A DNA stretch of 64,000 nucleotides from Isoperla grammatica (lineage: Eukaryota > Arthropoda > Insecta > Plecoptera > Perlodidae). Positions 9,837 through 20,667 of the stretch are shown one piece after another. The stretch is taken from positions 39,363,461-39,427,460 of the forward strand of contig OX246743.1 of the NCBI GenBank assembly GCA_945910005.1, written 5' to 3'. Made by a program: the position numbers and the translations under genes. The notes below the pieces were generated by a model. That model was not told where the DNA came from, did no database searches, and was given only the letters and a program-made list of their open reading frames with translations. The stretch's first letter is position 1. The number at the start of each line of letters is the position of its first letter.

Positions 9837-12750
9837 CTGAGAAGCAGACAGAAAACACATGAAGCATAGTTCTAAAAATATTGACACTGTGAGGAATTAC
9901 ATGATCTTAGATTCAGCATTCGGAGTATGGGCAATAGGTTTCTATACAGGAAAATAATATATCTCAATGGTTGACCCCAGCTTTTCCCACAACCCATTTC
10001 CCTCTATAACACGCATTAAGAATAGTTAGAAAGCCTTGCTTTGTTTATTCTAGGAGGGTGCGCAAAGACATCCCCCCCCCCATAACCTCCACCATCCTCT
10101 GTGCATCACACGTAGTACTTTGATTCGTGTTTCTTTAGGGCTATGACATGAGCAATTAGATATTATGAAAACATAATGACAGAATAAACTTTTCAGGTAA
10201 AATCAATTTGTAGTAACAATGATTTTTCTACAACCTTTGGGTCAAAACTAATCTTGTCTTTGTTTGGGTTGATGGCTAGGATACTTCAAATCTAAAGGCA
10301 TGGCAGAACATAACAATATAATTCATTGTTGCCTATATAAGGCGACATAGATTGAAAGTTGACGGTCGATATCTATTTTATTCGACGTTGAAACGACACC
10401 AGTGTTAGTTTCTGTTAGTAGAAACTAGTAAGTCAACGGAATGTTCAGGTGACATCATACCGTTCACCCATTGGTTGACTACGAGCAATATTGCATACAA
10501 AAAGTAAAGCAGAATGGTACTTTGAGCAATTACTGGTGTTGAAGATTATCTGACGTAAAAGGACGACTGTACTAACATGGTAGCAATGCACTGCTGTGCG
10601 AAGGGAAGGAACAGAATTTGAGCAGGTTTTGACTAGGAATACATGACGTTAATCAAGGGGTGAATATCAATTAAATTATACTTAAAGAGAAATCCAACTA
10701 AGAACATCATTTTATTCAGATTGTTTGTTGGTTAGCCAACACAAACACAAAACGAATTTGTCACTGAGTAAAAATAGACACAACACTTTGGTACCATTTG
10801 CATATTTGACTTAGAATTGTTCTATTCAAGTCGCCCATACAGGAGCTGCATGTCAATAAATCAATACAAATAAATACAATTAATTTATCACAAACCTAGG
10901 TGTACAAATAAATGACTGTATGAACTTTTATACGTGGAAATTAGACGGAATATACAAATCTGCAACGAAAGTTTGTACTTTAGCTACCTAATCAATAACA
11001 GTTTTATACTTGACAGAGAAGGAATACGTGTTGGCTAGTATATCTAGCCAACACGTGCATTATATGTTCTGACACATAAACCAAAGTATTGTAGAGACAA
11101 TGAAAGCGCATAAAAGTTCAAATGACTACTTTGCTGTACATTTTCAGTGGTATTGTGACTATATGCTACTTATAAACCTTTCTCACTAATAAAATTAATT
11201 ACTATACTACATTCAAATTCATTTACTTAAAACACACATTCTTTGGTCATAATTGTAATACTTCCAACTGGTCATTTATATATAATTTTCTTTGAATGGA
11301 GCAATTTGTGAAGCCTAGGCCTGGAATTATAATGCCCCGATAGCTATTTATCCTTAGATTATCTACAATCAAATTATCCTCACTTGAAGTGTTTTAAAAG
11401 CTTTTTTCACAGTTGTAAGCCTACATTAATATTTAGGTACTATGCCAGACATCTAATGCCAGAATGCAACTTCTTTGTGTATGTTTTACTTCATTTTATG
11501 CCAACCTTTAATAAAATTTGTTTTTAAAAATGAACTTTTAAAAGAACTTAGTTCATATTTTAGACAAACTTGAACTTTTCAGAATGTTAAGTTTTAAAAG
11601 AACTTGAACTTTTTAAAAGTTCACTATTTGAACTGTGAACGAACTTTGAGAAAGTTCGTTTTGGCAGCAACCAATCAAATACTTTTAAATTATGTTATCT
11701 GGAGGATAACTAACTGTCGAGATATTATAATAAACTTCAAATGATATCACTAATTTTGAATCTCTGATTTTCTAGATTAAAAAAATACGCTTTTAAAAAC
11801 AAAACCACTTTTTTAATTACATATTCTTAACATCCTGTAGAAGTGTACCTACGACTTAACTGGGTTCCAATACTAAACTCATCATTATTATTAAGACTTG
11901 GTAACATTTGTGAAAGAAAAACTGCTGAAACATTTAAGTAACAGCCAACATAAATAAGCATGTAGATAGTAAAAAATTGTATGACTTAGACTAAGATTAA
12001 GTCCCGTGAATTTGACGTGATATGACAACAACTTGAGCGTGCAATGTAGTAAACCTAATAAATCGTGAAGTGACTAAGTTTTGTGGAAACACATTAATTC
12101 TCTATAAACATTCAAAACAACAATAGAGACGAACGTTATTGTGTAAACACATTGGAACGCACAATGTTACTGTGACTTGGGTCCACATAACCTGCGCAAA
12201 CCATGACTAATGGTTAAACATGCTTTACACATTGTCGCACGGAGAAATGATGCCTTCGATGAATGAATTTAATGCTCTATTTTATGAATGCTAATATGTT
12301 TCATAATAATTTGTTTTTTAATTAAAATTTTAAACGTGTTTCACAAACACTCTTCAAAGAACATTACTAGTGTAGTGAAACGAACCAATATTCATAAGAA
12401 AGAGTACTAAATAGTAAATTCCTTTGGGGGTGGGGGTGGTAAATTTTTCTATCTTGCGGACATGCAATGTTAAAGCATTAATAAAGAACAATTAGAAAAA
12501 TTGGGTTTTACTTTGTATCTGTGCCCTCTCCCTCGCCACATACGGCTTTGAGGAGAGTCATTTGTAGCAGTCGAAGAAAACACTAGTTTTCGAAAGATTC
12601 ACTAATTTAAGATCTATTAATTAAATAATTGTTTAAAAACTAATAATGCACACATACCAACATATTATTACAGACTATGCATTTTTATTTTATGAATAAT
12701 TGACTTTGGTGTTTATTTTTTTGGGGCATTTTGGCATTAATAACAAAAAT
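9837..12750. other. Long non-coding stretch
   Basis: No exon, tRNA or recognisable coding remnant seen. Around 11520-11670 there is a patch rich in GAACTT/AAGTTC motifs with short palindromes (for example GAACTTTTAAAAG), possibly an old transposon. Confidence 0.5.
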
Positions 12751-12927
12751 ATTGTAATTCGTGGTTCTTTCCCACTTTTAAACATACAATGTGTCAGAAT
12801 ACAGCATATTAACCGGAACAAACGTTCCTGTGTAAGGGTAGATGTTTTAAAATGTACAGTTTAATACAATTAGATGATTGGAAATTCGGTTCTTTCCAAC
12901 ACTCCCGGAGATGCCATATGCTACGAG
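12751..12927 (-). repeat. Decayed zinc-finger-2 copies trailing exon 6
   Basis: GTGGTTCTTTCCCAC at 12761-12775 and CGGTTCTTTCCAACACT near 12888-12904 resemble the finger linker at about 13024. The spacings are 125 and 134 bp. Same phenomenon as exons 3-5, more decayed. Confidence 0.65.
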
Positions 12928-13139
12928 CTAAAGCATTTCGTTCGGGTGCAAAACCTTGATGTGCCGGGTAAGATGGTTGTTTTTAGACGCACGATATGGA
13001 CAGCACGGACACTGGAACTGAGGCTCTTTCCCACACTCCATGCGCATGTGCGACGTTAGGTTGCGCTTGTATCTGTACTTCTTGAAGCAACTGGGACAGA
13101 AGAACTGGCCAGCGTCATATCTCTTGCCACTACTGCCCT
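12928..13139 (-). CDS. lola: lola-type zinc-finger terminal exon 6
   Basis: Acceptor AG at 13141-13140 (TGTTTCAG); two bases (AG), then 69 codons and a stop, phase 1. With an upstream G the junction codon would be Glu. It encodes C2HC finger CPSC...HMRMEC, linker ECGKEPQFQCP and C2H2 finger CPCC...HIKVLH. The second finger is divergent (CPYRASKNNHLTRH). The open frame runs on upstream through the intron to 13323, but the acceptor and shared phase argue that this part is not coding. Confidence 0.9.
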
Positions 13140-13770
13140 CTGAAACACAATGCAGCAGGTAGCTGTAGACTGTGTTCCACACGACAACACAAATACGGAA
13201 TACCCCTTCTGCAAACAAGACGCGAGTCGTGACGAGTCTTTTGTTCCGGTGCACGAAACAGTTCGTAAACCAAAAACTGTTACAGATTACGTATTTTCCA
13301 ATAATGCATTGTTCACCGAACATAATAGGAACAAGTTCACCTTACTCGCTGTCGATGCGGGCTGGGGGTGGGAGGATAGGGTAAGGTGGGAGTTTTCTTT
13401 TTAATGTTGAATATTGTGTAAAACTCCTATTTGTGGTGCCACCTCAAAAACCCTCAGTTCGCTCTCATACATTTTAAAGAAATAGAAAATGTGAGTGGAA
13501 TAGCCTTTAATAGGGGTACTACCCCCAAACTTAACTGGACCTAAATTTGATCACTCTGCATCACATGTAAAGGATTAGTTTACTGGAGGTTACCATTATA
13601 ATGGAAATTAATGGTCAAGATAGACAAATTATATGTTATCAAAATCTAGGACAGTCTAAGAGGAAGAAATAACCATTCAATGTGTACCTCATAGGAATAT
13701 CTAACATTTATTACAAGCCATTTAGTTAACATTGACAACCACCACATTGACATAACATTGACAATACACA
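13140..13770. other. Intron and spacer
   Basis: No coding sequence beyond incidental short frames. It separates exon 6 from the retroelement remnant to the right. Confidence 0.5.
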
Positions 13771-14413
13771 TAATAATAATTCTTTATTTAGCCAAATGCT
13801 AATGTAATACATATAATGTACATATACAACTCATATGGTTAATTTGTTTTTATTTTTTAACAAATTCTGTCATGTTCTTTACACTTGCTTGCTGAACATT
13901 AATATCATTAAGATATTTTACAAATTCATTATAGAGCTTAAAACCATTAAAAGTCAACGTTCTTTGCGTAGAAGTTTTACAAACCTTTTCAACATTAATA
14001 TTTTTGGAAAAACGGGTGTCATGAAAATGAATTTCTTTATTTAACTTTAACAATTTCTTTAAATATGATGGACCAATATCATTTAAAATATTGTTAATCA
14101 TTTTTAAAACCTTTAAAGCATATTTTTGTCTAACACTTAAAATGTTAACAACTCGTAACATATCATTAATATGGGTACGTTTATGGCATCTTAGTTCAGC
14201 TCTCATAGCTTTATTTTGAGCACGTTGAAGGATTTGCATATCTTTGTCATCAATATTAAATAAAATGGACCCACAATACTCAAATTCGGGCATTACGATT
14301 GCATTATATAACAGTCTTCTAGTCCAAGGTGAGAGGAATCTTCCAACGCGATACAATAATCCCACTCTTTTATTTATCTTATTTGTCATTGCCATCACAT
14401 GGTTACTAAACAT
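13771..14413 (-). mobile_element. 5'-truncated non-LTR retrotransposon (RT C-terminal part)
   Basis: A 187-residue open frame (14413-13850) matches the C-terminal region after the reverse transcriptase core of jockey/CR1-like LINEs: LLYRVGRFLSPWTRRLLYNA, then PEFEYCGSILF and LQRAQNKAMR. The frame is intact to its stop, followed by a short 3' UTR, AATAAAG and an (ATT)n tail near 13771. It lies on the same strand as lola, starting only about 15 bases past the stop of exon 7, so it probably forms that isoform's 3' UTR and may supply its poly(A) signal. The RT catalytic part is missing. The family is inferred from motifs only. Confidence 0.8.
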
Positions 14414-14428
14414 GTGTATTGTATTCGC

Positions 14429-14688
14429 CTATTTCAAGGCAACTTTATGTAAACACATCATATGTCGATTCAAATGGTTCTTGTGTTTAAAACGTTGTTC
14501 GCAGAAAGTACATTGGAAACTGGGTTCTTTCCCACACTCGAGTCGAATGTGACGGCTGAGATTGGAACGCCAGTTGTAAATCTTGGAACATTTCGGACAC
14601 TCGAAGAGGCCAAGTGGGTCATTGCATGTTGGCGGGGGTTGATCGTTGCCAGGCAACCAATCGCTGGTTGGTAACAAGTCCCCTCCAA
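14429..14688 (-). CDS. lola: lola-type zinc-finger terminal exon 7
   Basis: Acceptor AG at 14690-14689 (TACTGTTGCAG); two bases (TT), then 85 codons and a stop, phase 1; the junction codon is Val if the donor base is G. It encodes GGDLLPTSDW, a Pro-rich spacer, C2HC finger CPKC...HIRLEC, linker ECGKEPSFQC and an atypical second finger CTFCEQRFKHKNHLNRH...H. That second finger has the classical Phe and Leu of a TFIIIA-type finger, unlike the CPYCPxxTK form of its neighbours. A LINE fragment begins immediately after its stop. Confidence 0.92.
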
Positions 14689-15657
14689 CTGCAACAGTAA
14701 GAAAGAAAGCACCATGTACTAGCACCAACTACTTGGATGAGGTGTGAAGTCACTGCGACGAGCATTTCTTGGGCACGGTTACGAATCCCACCACAATATT
14801 ATCAGTACATTATCAGTTATCTCTATTATATTACTGTTTGATAGTACGCTGAGGGCAGGATCAAGTGAATATTTGAATGCATGAAAAAAAAGTTGCAGAA
14901 ATGAATATTTCACTAATTTTGAACTGTTACTTCATGGGGCTTTGTGCCTTCTTCAACTTAACCCTCCTTGCCAACGTTTCGGAAAAGCCTCATTTTCCAT
15001 CATCAGAGGACCTCACTACGCGTGTTGACAGGAGAATAGAAAATGAGTTTTTTCCGAAACGTTGTGCAGGGAGAGGTAAGTTGACGCCTCTTTTTTATGA
15101 TATTTGCGGCAAAAAGCCCCATGTCGCAGACCGCAGTTTATCAATGGCCTTTTTAGCAGCACAGTTGTCCGGTAAGGGGGTATTGCCACCGAGTGTAGGA
15201 CACACAAAATCTGTACATGTCTTTCAATCAGTTCTTTCCATGTATCCCCTGTCCTCCCACCATATCTCCAACTCGACCACAGAGCAATATGTTCACATCT
15301 TATCCTGTTTTATGCAATTCTGCTATCATTCACTTGGTATTCCTACTCTTCTTACATGTCTTACATTGGCTTATTGCTATATTGGCTTCCTCTTATTTAT
15401 TATGATGGATTTAGCGTTTTGTTGACCAGAGTTTTTTTTCTCATATTCAACCCGAATGATAACTCTGTTACCTTTGCTACTTTTATCACTATGAATGTGT
15501 GGACAAAAAATGTTGATACATAGTTTGGGCGGGAACGACATGAAGGATTATGATGGTAACATTCTAGTTTTATGTAACGTATTCTGGCATAGGTGCATAT
15601 CGAGATAATAAAACAGATTTATTATCCTAGCTAAGTACACAACATAACAATTCACAG
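14689..15657. other. Intron/intergenic between exons 7 and 8
   Basis: A 182-residue plus-strand open frame (14877-15425) shows no domain and no codon-level sign of being a gene. Inverted AACGTTTCGGAAAA / TTTTTTCCGAAACGTTG segments (about 14972-14985 and 15046-15064) suggest transposon-derived sequence. Confidence 0.4.
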
Positions 15658-15875
15658 CTAAGTTTGTTGGGAGTGTTTTGTCGCAACATGTATCTTTAAG
15701 TTTCCACTGTACTTAGTCTTGAACGGACACTTGGCACAAGTGAACTGGGGAGTTCTTCCACACTCATAGTTCAGGTGGCGCTGCAGGTTACCCTTGTGTT
15801 TGTAAACTCTGCGACAGTTCGGGCAGGGAAAACCTGCATCCATAGACGATCCAAGTAGAGAGAAATAGGAATATC
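15658..15875 (-). CDS. lola: lola-type zinc-finger terminal exon 8
   Basis: Acceptor AG at 15877-15876 (GTTACAG); two bases (GA), then 71 codons and a stop, phase 1. N-terminal YSYFSLLGSSMDAG, then C2HC finger CPNC...HLNYEC, an unusual linker ECGRTPQFTC (RT in place of KE) and C2H2 finger CAKC...HVATKH. A canonical AATAAA (15623-15618) lies 35 bases after the stop, so the 3' UTR can be very short. Confidence 0.92.
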
Positions 15876-17888
15876 CTGTAACAGGTACAATTAATAAACC
15901 TTTTAGAAATGAACTTGAATATGGATAAGTTCAGTTTTTTCTTCTTCTGAAAGGAGTGTAGCAGTTTCTTGATGATGTAGTAAGAAAAAATAACAATGCA
16001 GTCTCTAGTTAACATATTTTGTTTCGTTACTAGATAGATACATTCTTTAGTTCAAATATGAACATCGACGACTTTTTTCGAATTGTTTTTTGGTTCATTC
16101 CATTAATTTATTCACTCAATTAATCCTACCGAAGGAATCTCTTTGAAAGTATTTTCAATGCTACTAATGTTTTTCTTGTAGCAGACAATACAATATTTAT
16201 TATTGGGTAAAACGCGAGTAAACGTTGTCCACTATGTATTTTTTATAACATATTTTATTTTATAAATGTCAGAAACCTGATGCTACAAAAATCGTAGAAA
16301 ACAGTCACAGTTGAAACTCACTTTCAAATATTGTCTAAGCATACATGCTTTCACGACCCAAAAATACATATATTTTCACTTGAATATTAGTCAATATACT
16401 TGTAGAACCTCAGTTTTTCCTTATAATTACATACATTAATGTTTAATAACAAACTTTGAATCATATTTATCCTGCCATACCATTAAAAATGTACTTAATT
16501 GTTAAATGTTATATACATAAATATATTTAAAATACATAGCTTGTTTCAATATAAAAAGTCACAATCAACAGCGAACATGATGTATAATATTTTAATACCT
16601 CCCGTCAAAAACATGTTTTTCAATTGACATTGTGCACAGTTATAACATACTATCCTATTACGTAATATTTCCAACAATATATAAAAAAAACAAATAAACG
16701 AAATATACAAAACATACAGCAATATCAAAATATAAATTCATCTTGAGCTCACCTCTTAAACATAAGACGTGGAATGGGCCTTGACATAACAGGAATGTAA
16801 CAGTGGATGCAAGGCATTTAAGGCACACATTTTATGGTCTCAAAAATGTTCATATTAGTTCAATAATAAAAGAGAACAAATTATGAAAACATTCACTGAT
16901 TTATGTGCAAAACACGTTTGGATTCAGCACATATTATATATAAGAAACATGTTGCTAAGGCTGTCACCAGGGTAATTATCATTGTATCCGTTTAGCAGCT
17001 ACAGCTACTTTTAAGTTCAGTTCAAGTTCGGATAAACAAAACTTAGGTCTTCCGCATCAAGGCAGTGGCCTGAAACGCAGCGATGGAAACCTAACTAGTG
17101 CGAGGCCATAACGAAGGTCTCGGCTAAAGCCACGATCCAAAGGTCTGACTGACCGTGCGTTAATGATTAATCGTTCAAGCCCCCTGCGCTAACTGTTATG
17201 ACGCGATCTAGCTCACTCTTTCAGTCAATTGCAAATTACATGCCGTCATTTATATGTCAAATATATAGATATAATAACCATCTGGTGATTTCTTAAATTT
17301 ATCTTGTTTGATGGTAATTGTATTAGTATCATTTTACAATTACTTTTACAGCACGTATGATAACGGTTCTACTGAAGACTATGTGTGGACGCTGTCATTT
17401 CGTACTCTGATTGATTGATGCCAACTAGTGCAACTCAAAACTAACAAGGCCCGGCCCACTAAGTTATAGCTAGCGGCGCAGTGTGGGAGCTTGACGAACT
17501 TCCGCTAGGGGATTTAGGCATGACAACCTGCTAGATATTTAGTCGAACTTGTTTTCTCTATGGCAACCACCAATGAGACGCGTGGTATTCACGTAGAAAA
17601 CAAGTTAGACTCTATCTAAATATTTATCAGACTGTCATATTACCAGGCGTACATGGACATTTTGAACTGATATCAGAATTTATAGAAGGCTCTATTGTTA
17701 CCATTATTGTTTAGTATTGTTTAGAAACAATATCCCTACCAACTACATAACTAGCCGACTCCTACAGCAGAATGGCGAATGACATGGCCCTAATATCTAG
17801 CCGACTAGCTTATGTGATGCGGCGGCACAAAAACAGCCAATGGCGTTCAACCTCCACACGATTCGCTTCTTGACACCAGAATGAAACG
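15876..17888. other. Intron/intergenic between exons 8 and 9
   Basis: AT-rich. The stretch around 17040-17220 is GC-richer and unlike its flanks, probably a transposon remnant of unknown type. A MITE-like element related to that at 5932 lies at about 17525-17630. No gene. Confidence 0.45.
17525..17630. mobile_element. Palindromic MITE-like element, copy B
   Basis: The left arm TAGATATTTAGTCGAACTTG and a right arm ending CTATCTAAATATTTA are imperfect inverted copies. GAAAACAAGTTAG and ATGGCAACCACCAATG are shared with the element at 5932-6042. Confidence 0.55.
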
Positions 17889-18217
17889 TTAGCTACTGTT
17901 CGTCGCGTTGTTAAACTGTTCAGCATGTCTAATCCGCAGATGTTTGTGCAGATGCGACTTCTGTTTGCCCCGATACGGACAATGAGGACAGACGAATCTC
18001 GGTTCTTTCCCACACTCGTACATGACGTGTCTCTTCACCGTGTTTCTGTGCATGTACGCCTTGTCGCATCGCGCGCAGAAGAACCGCGGTCCAGACGGTT
18101 GGTCAGTTTCCAAGATCCCCTCCATGAACGCTTCAAGTTCGGTGGGGTTGGCCGGACAATCGTCCAACTCCACGTGGTACGTTAACCCTTGGTTGCCCTC
18201 CACGAGAAACCAGTCAT
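17889..18217 (-). CDS. lola: lola-type zinc-finger terminal exon 9
   Basis: Acceptor AG at 18219-18218 (CTCTTTACAG); two bases (AT), then 108 codons and a stop, phase 1; the junction codon is Asp if the donor base is G. A longer acidic N-terminal spacer (DWFLVEGNQG, then an ELDDCPANPTELEAF-like stretch) comes before C2HC finger CARC...HVMYEC, linker ECGKEPRFVCP and C2H2 finger CPHC...HLRIRH. All ligands are intact. It is the last zinc-finger exon before the block of ACID/PTOV exons. Confidence 0.93.
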
Positions 18218-18754
18218 CTGTAAAGAGCCATAAGTGACGTAAGCGGAGTTACAACACGCAAGGAGGAGATGTAGAAGAATTCACCGAAAGATTTGAAGCA
18301 AGCCGATTAAATAAAGAAGCTTAGTACGGAAGGAAAGCTGTGTATAGCATACCTGTAACCATATGTCTATGCAGAAAGCCACCTCCCCAACATCCACATC
18401 CCAAGAAGCCTTAGTTAGGTACGAGAACAAGGAAGATAAATTAAGAAAGTATACATTAGCATGTTAACAATTTAAAACATTTGCAATGTCATTTTTGTGT
18501 GATGCCCTATATATGATTGTTCTGTTGTTATTTAAACTCTTATAAACAGTAACTCTGAAAAAGTAAGTAACTCTGAAAATGTTAAGATTGAGATTTTGAA
18601 CTTAATTATATTATTACTAAACCGCCACACAAAATACGTATGATAAGTACGTTAAAGTAGAGTTCTTAAGCTTCAAACTGACAATCTATTTAAATTGAAT
18701 GAAAATTACTCTGCTTCGGTTAAATATGAGGAACATTTAGGAAACATCGTTAAG

Positions 18755-18830
18755 TTTACTAAGACGAGTGAGCAGACTCGAACCGACAATCTCCCGAATT
18801 AGAATCGCACGAGTAACATTGAGTCAATGA
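18755..18830 (-). repeat. Possible tRNA-derived SINE fragment
   Basis: The minus strand contains GGTTCGAGTCT, a good match to the RNA polymerase III B box, within a tRNA-like context. The A box is unclear. Confidence 0.3.
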
Positions 18831-19020
18831 TGTCGGCAATACAATAACATACGAATGTACAGCTGTCGTTTTTAGGTCTACGAGAAGATAGTTCTCATAA
18901 GGAAACTGAATCATTCGGAGCTGAAACATAAAACAGAACGAATATTAGTCATGATCTGCTACGAAGTGGAATATAGTTTAGTGAATGTTTTGTCGATTAT
19001 TACTTCGATTAACATAAACA

Positions 19021-19170
19021 ATATTTCATTTCATTTCATTTATTTAGCTTTCTTTAATACACCCATATGCATATCACAAGTATGCAAGTATTAGAAATCG
19101 CCAGATTTAGAAACTTAACAATATATACCAATATGTACATTAATTACTAATATCTACACCATGTCATATT
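19021..19170 (-). mobile_element. Probable LINE 3' tail
   Basis: Read on the minus strand, AATAAATGAAATGAAATGAAAT is a pentamer-repeat tail preceded by an A-rich 3' UTR-like stretch. Confidence 0.35.
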
Positions 19171-19560
19171 AATGCACTAATGTCATATTAATTACACAAA
19201 GTTAAAAGATAAGAACATACATAAAAGAAATAACAATAGTGTAGCTTGGCCTCCTATTCAACTTACATTCTGGTACATACACAATTCACAATAAACCCAA
19301 TAAACCTAGTCAAATTTTAATTTAAAATTAATGTCTCAAAAGTGAAATATGGCCGCATTATTATTAAATGTTGTCTTGAGTAAATGCCCTGAAAAATGTA
19401 CACCACACATTTATTAACATTAGAAACACTTAATGTATTGTATTGTATTGTATAATGTGATGAATTGAAGGTATAAATATTAAGAGTTATCAGAGCTCAA
19501 TACACAATTCTTCCGTAAACGTTGACAATAGTAAAATAATTTATTTCAATATCTTGGCAA

Positions 19561-19660
19561 CCAACTGGTAATTTATTTATTATTATTATTATTTTATTTA
19601 TTTATGTATTTATCATCAACAGGGTCAAAGCCCCACAAGTGTGATGTAATATATTGAAAT
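19561..19660 (-). mobile_element. LINE 3' tail, family shared with 54490
   Basis: The minus strand reads ATCACACTTGTGGGG, a CCCTGTTGATGATAAAT-like stretch and a (TAA)n/(AAT)n tail. A close relative occurs at about 54494-54556 on the same strand. Confidence 0.5.
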
Positions 19661-20667
19661 ACATAGAATTCACAGGTATAAACAGAGATGAACACTATAA
19701 AATGGGTGTGTGTGGGTTTAGGTGCAGGTGTGTGTGTGTGTGTGCTTGTGTTTCCTATTTTACAACACAATTAAACAAGTTAAAAATAGCAATTCTAAAA
19801 CAATTAAATTCCATATAATGGATGTCAATGTTATCTTTCTTCCTGACTGCACAGTTGTAAGTACACATAAAGCTATTCAGGCACGAGTATTTATAAACAT
19901 CTATTCTACACTTTGGAGTGAGGAACACGTCACGATTTCGAGTATTTTTGTTAGGTACGCGGAAATTATAATCTCCAAGTACATTTATGTCAATCATACT
20001 ACGTATAATCTTGAACAAATAGATCAGGTCTGTAATTGAAGCACATACAAGAAATACACTTGTGTTTTCATAACAAGACTATTACCGACTTGTAATTTGT
20101 TTATTGAGTGAATCAGTTTAAACACGAATTTGGGTGTATATTCAAAGTAATATATTTACAATTAAACAATCCCTTACACATAGCTTCTATTAAACAAGTC
20201 CCATTTTAACAATTTTAACAATAGCTTCTACTGTATTGACATGTTCATGGAATGGATGAGAAAGTAAACAGTTACATACTGTTCCTTAGATTGTCGTCCT
20301 CGTCACAACATGTCAGGATGAGTATGGAGCTTTAACTAAATATATAACAGCTAAACTAGTACCCGAATTAGATAGGTCATTTTATTATACAGTCAAAAAA
20401 ATAACTAAAAGTAGCATTACACCTCCCAATATAATGTGAATCTAAAAACGACTTAACATGGAATACATGTCTGCAGTTTATAAGTAAAACCTAAGACTAT
20501 AATTAATTTTACGTTGCCTTCGAAAATGGTAGGCTCACAATATAAAACACTAAAGTAAGTAGCCTACAAATCATAAGTACGTAAAAGATGAACTTTGAAA
20601 GTTCAGGAAAAACTAAATAAAACAAAACATTAAATGAAACAAAATATCTAAGACTATGCTGATGTCG

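Larger units (their letters stand above)
18218..20667. other. Non-coding stretch between exon 9 and the ACID/PTOV block
   Basis: Contains retroelement 3' tails (about 19021-19170 and 19561-19660), a possible tRNA-derived SINE box (about 18760-18800) and a short GT repeat (19707-19745). Part is probably the 3' UTR of the exon ending at 20668. No gene. Confidence 0.5.

Noticed and set aside
14877..15425. Plus-strand 182-codon frame
   Set aside because: No recognisable domain, odd composition and transposon-like inverted motifs; not supported as a gene.
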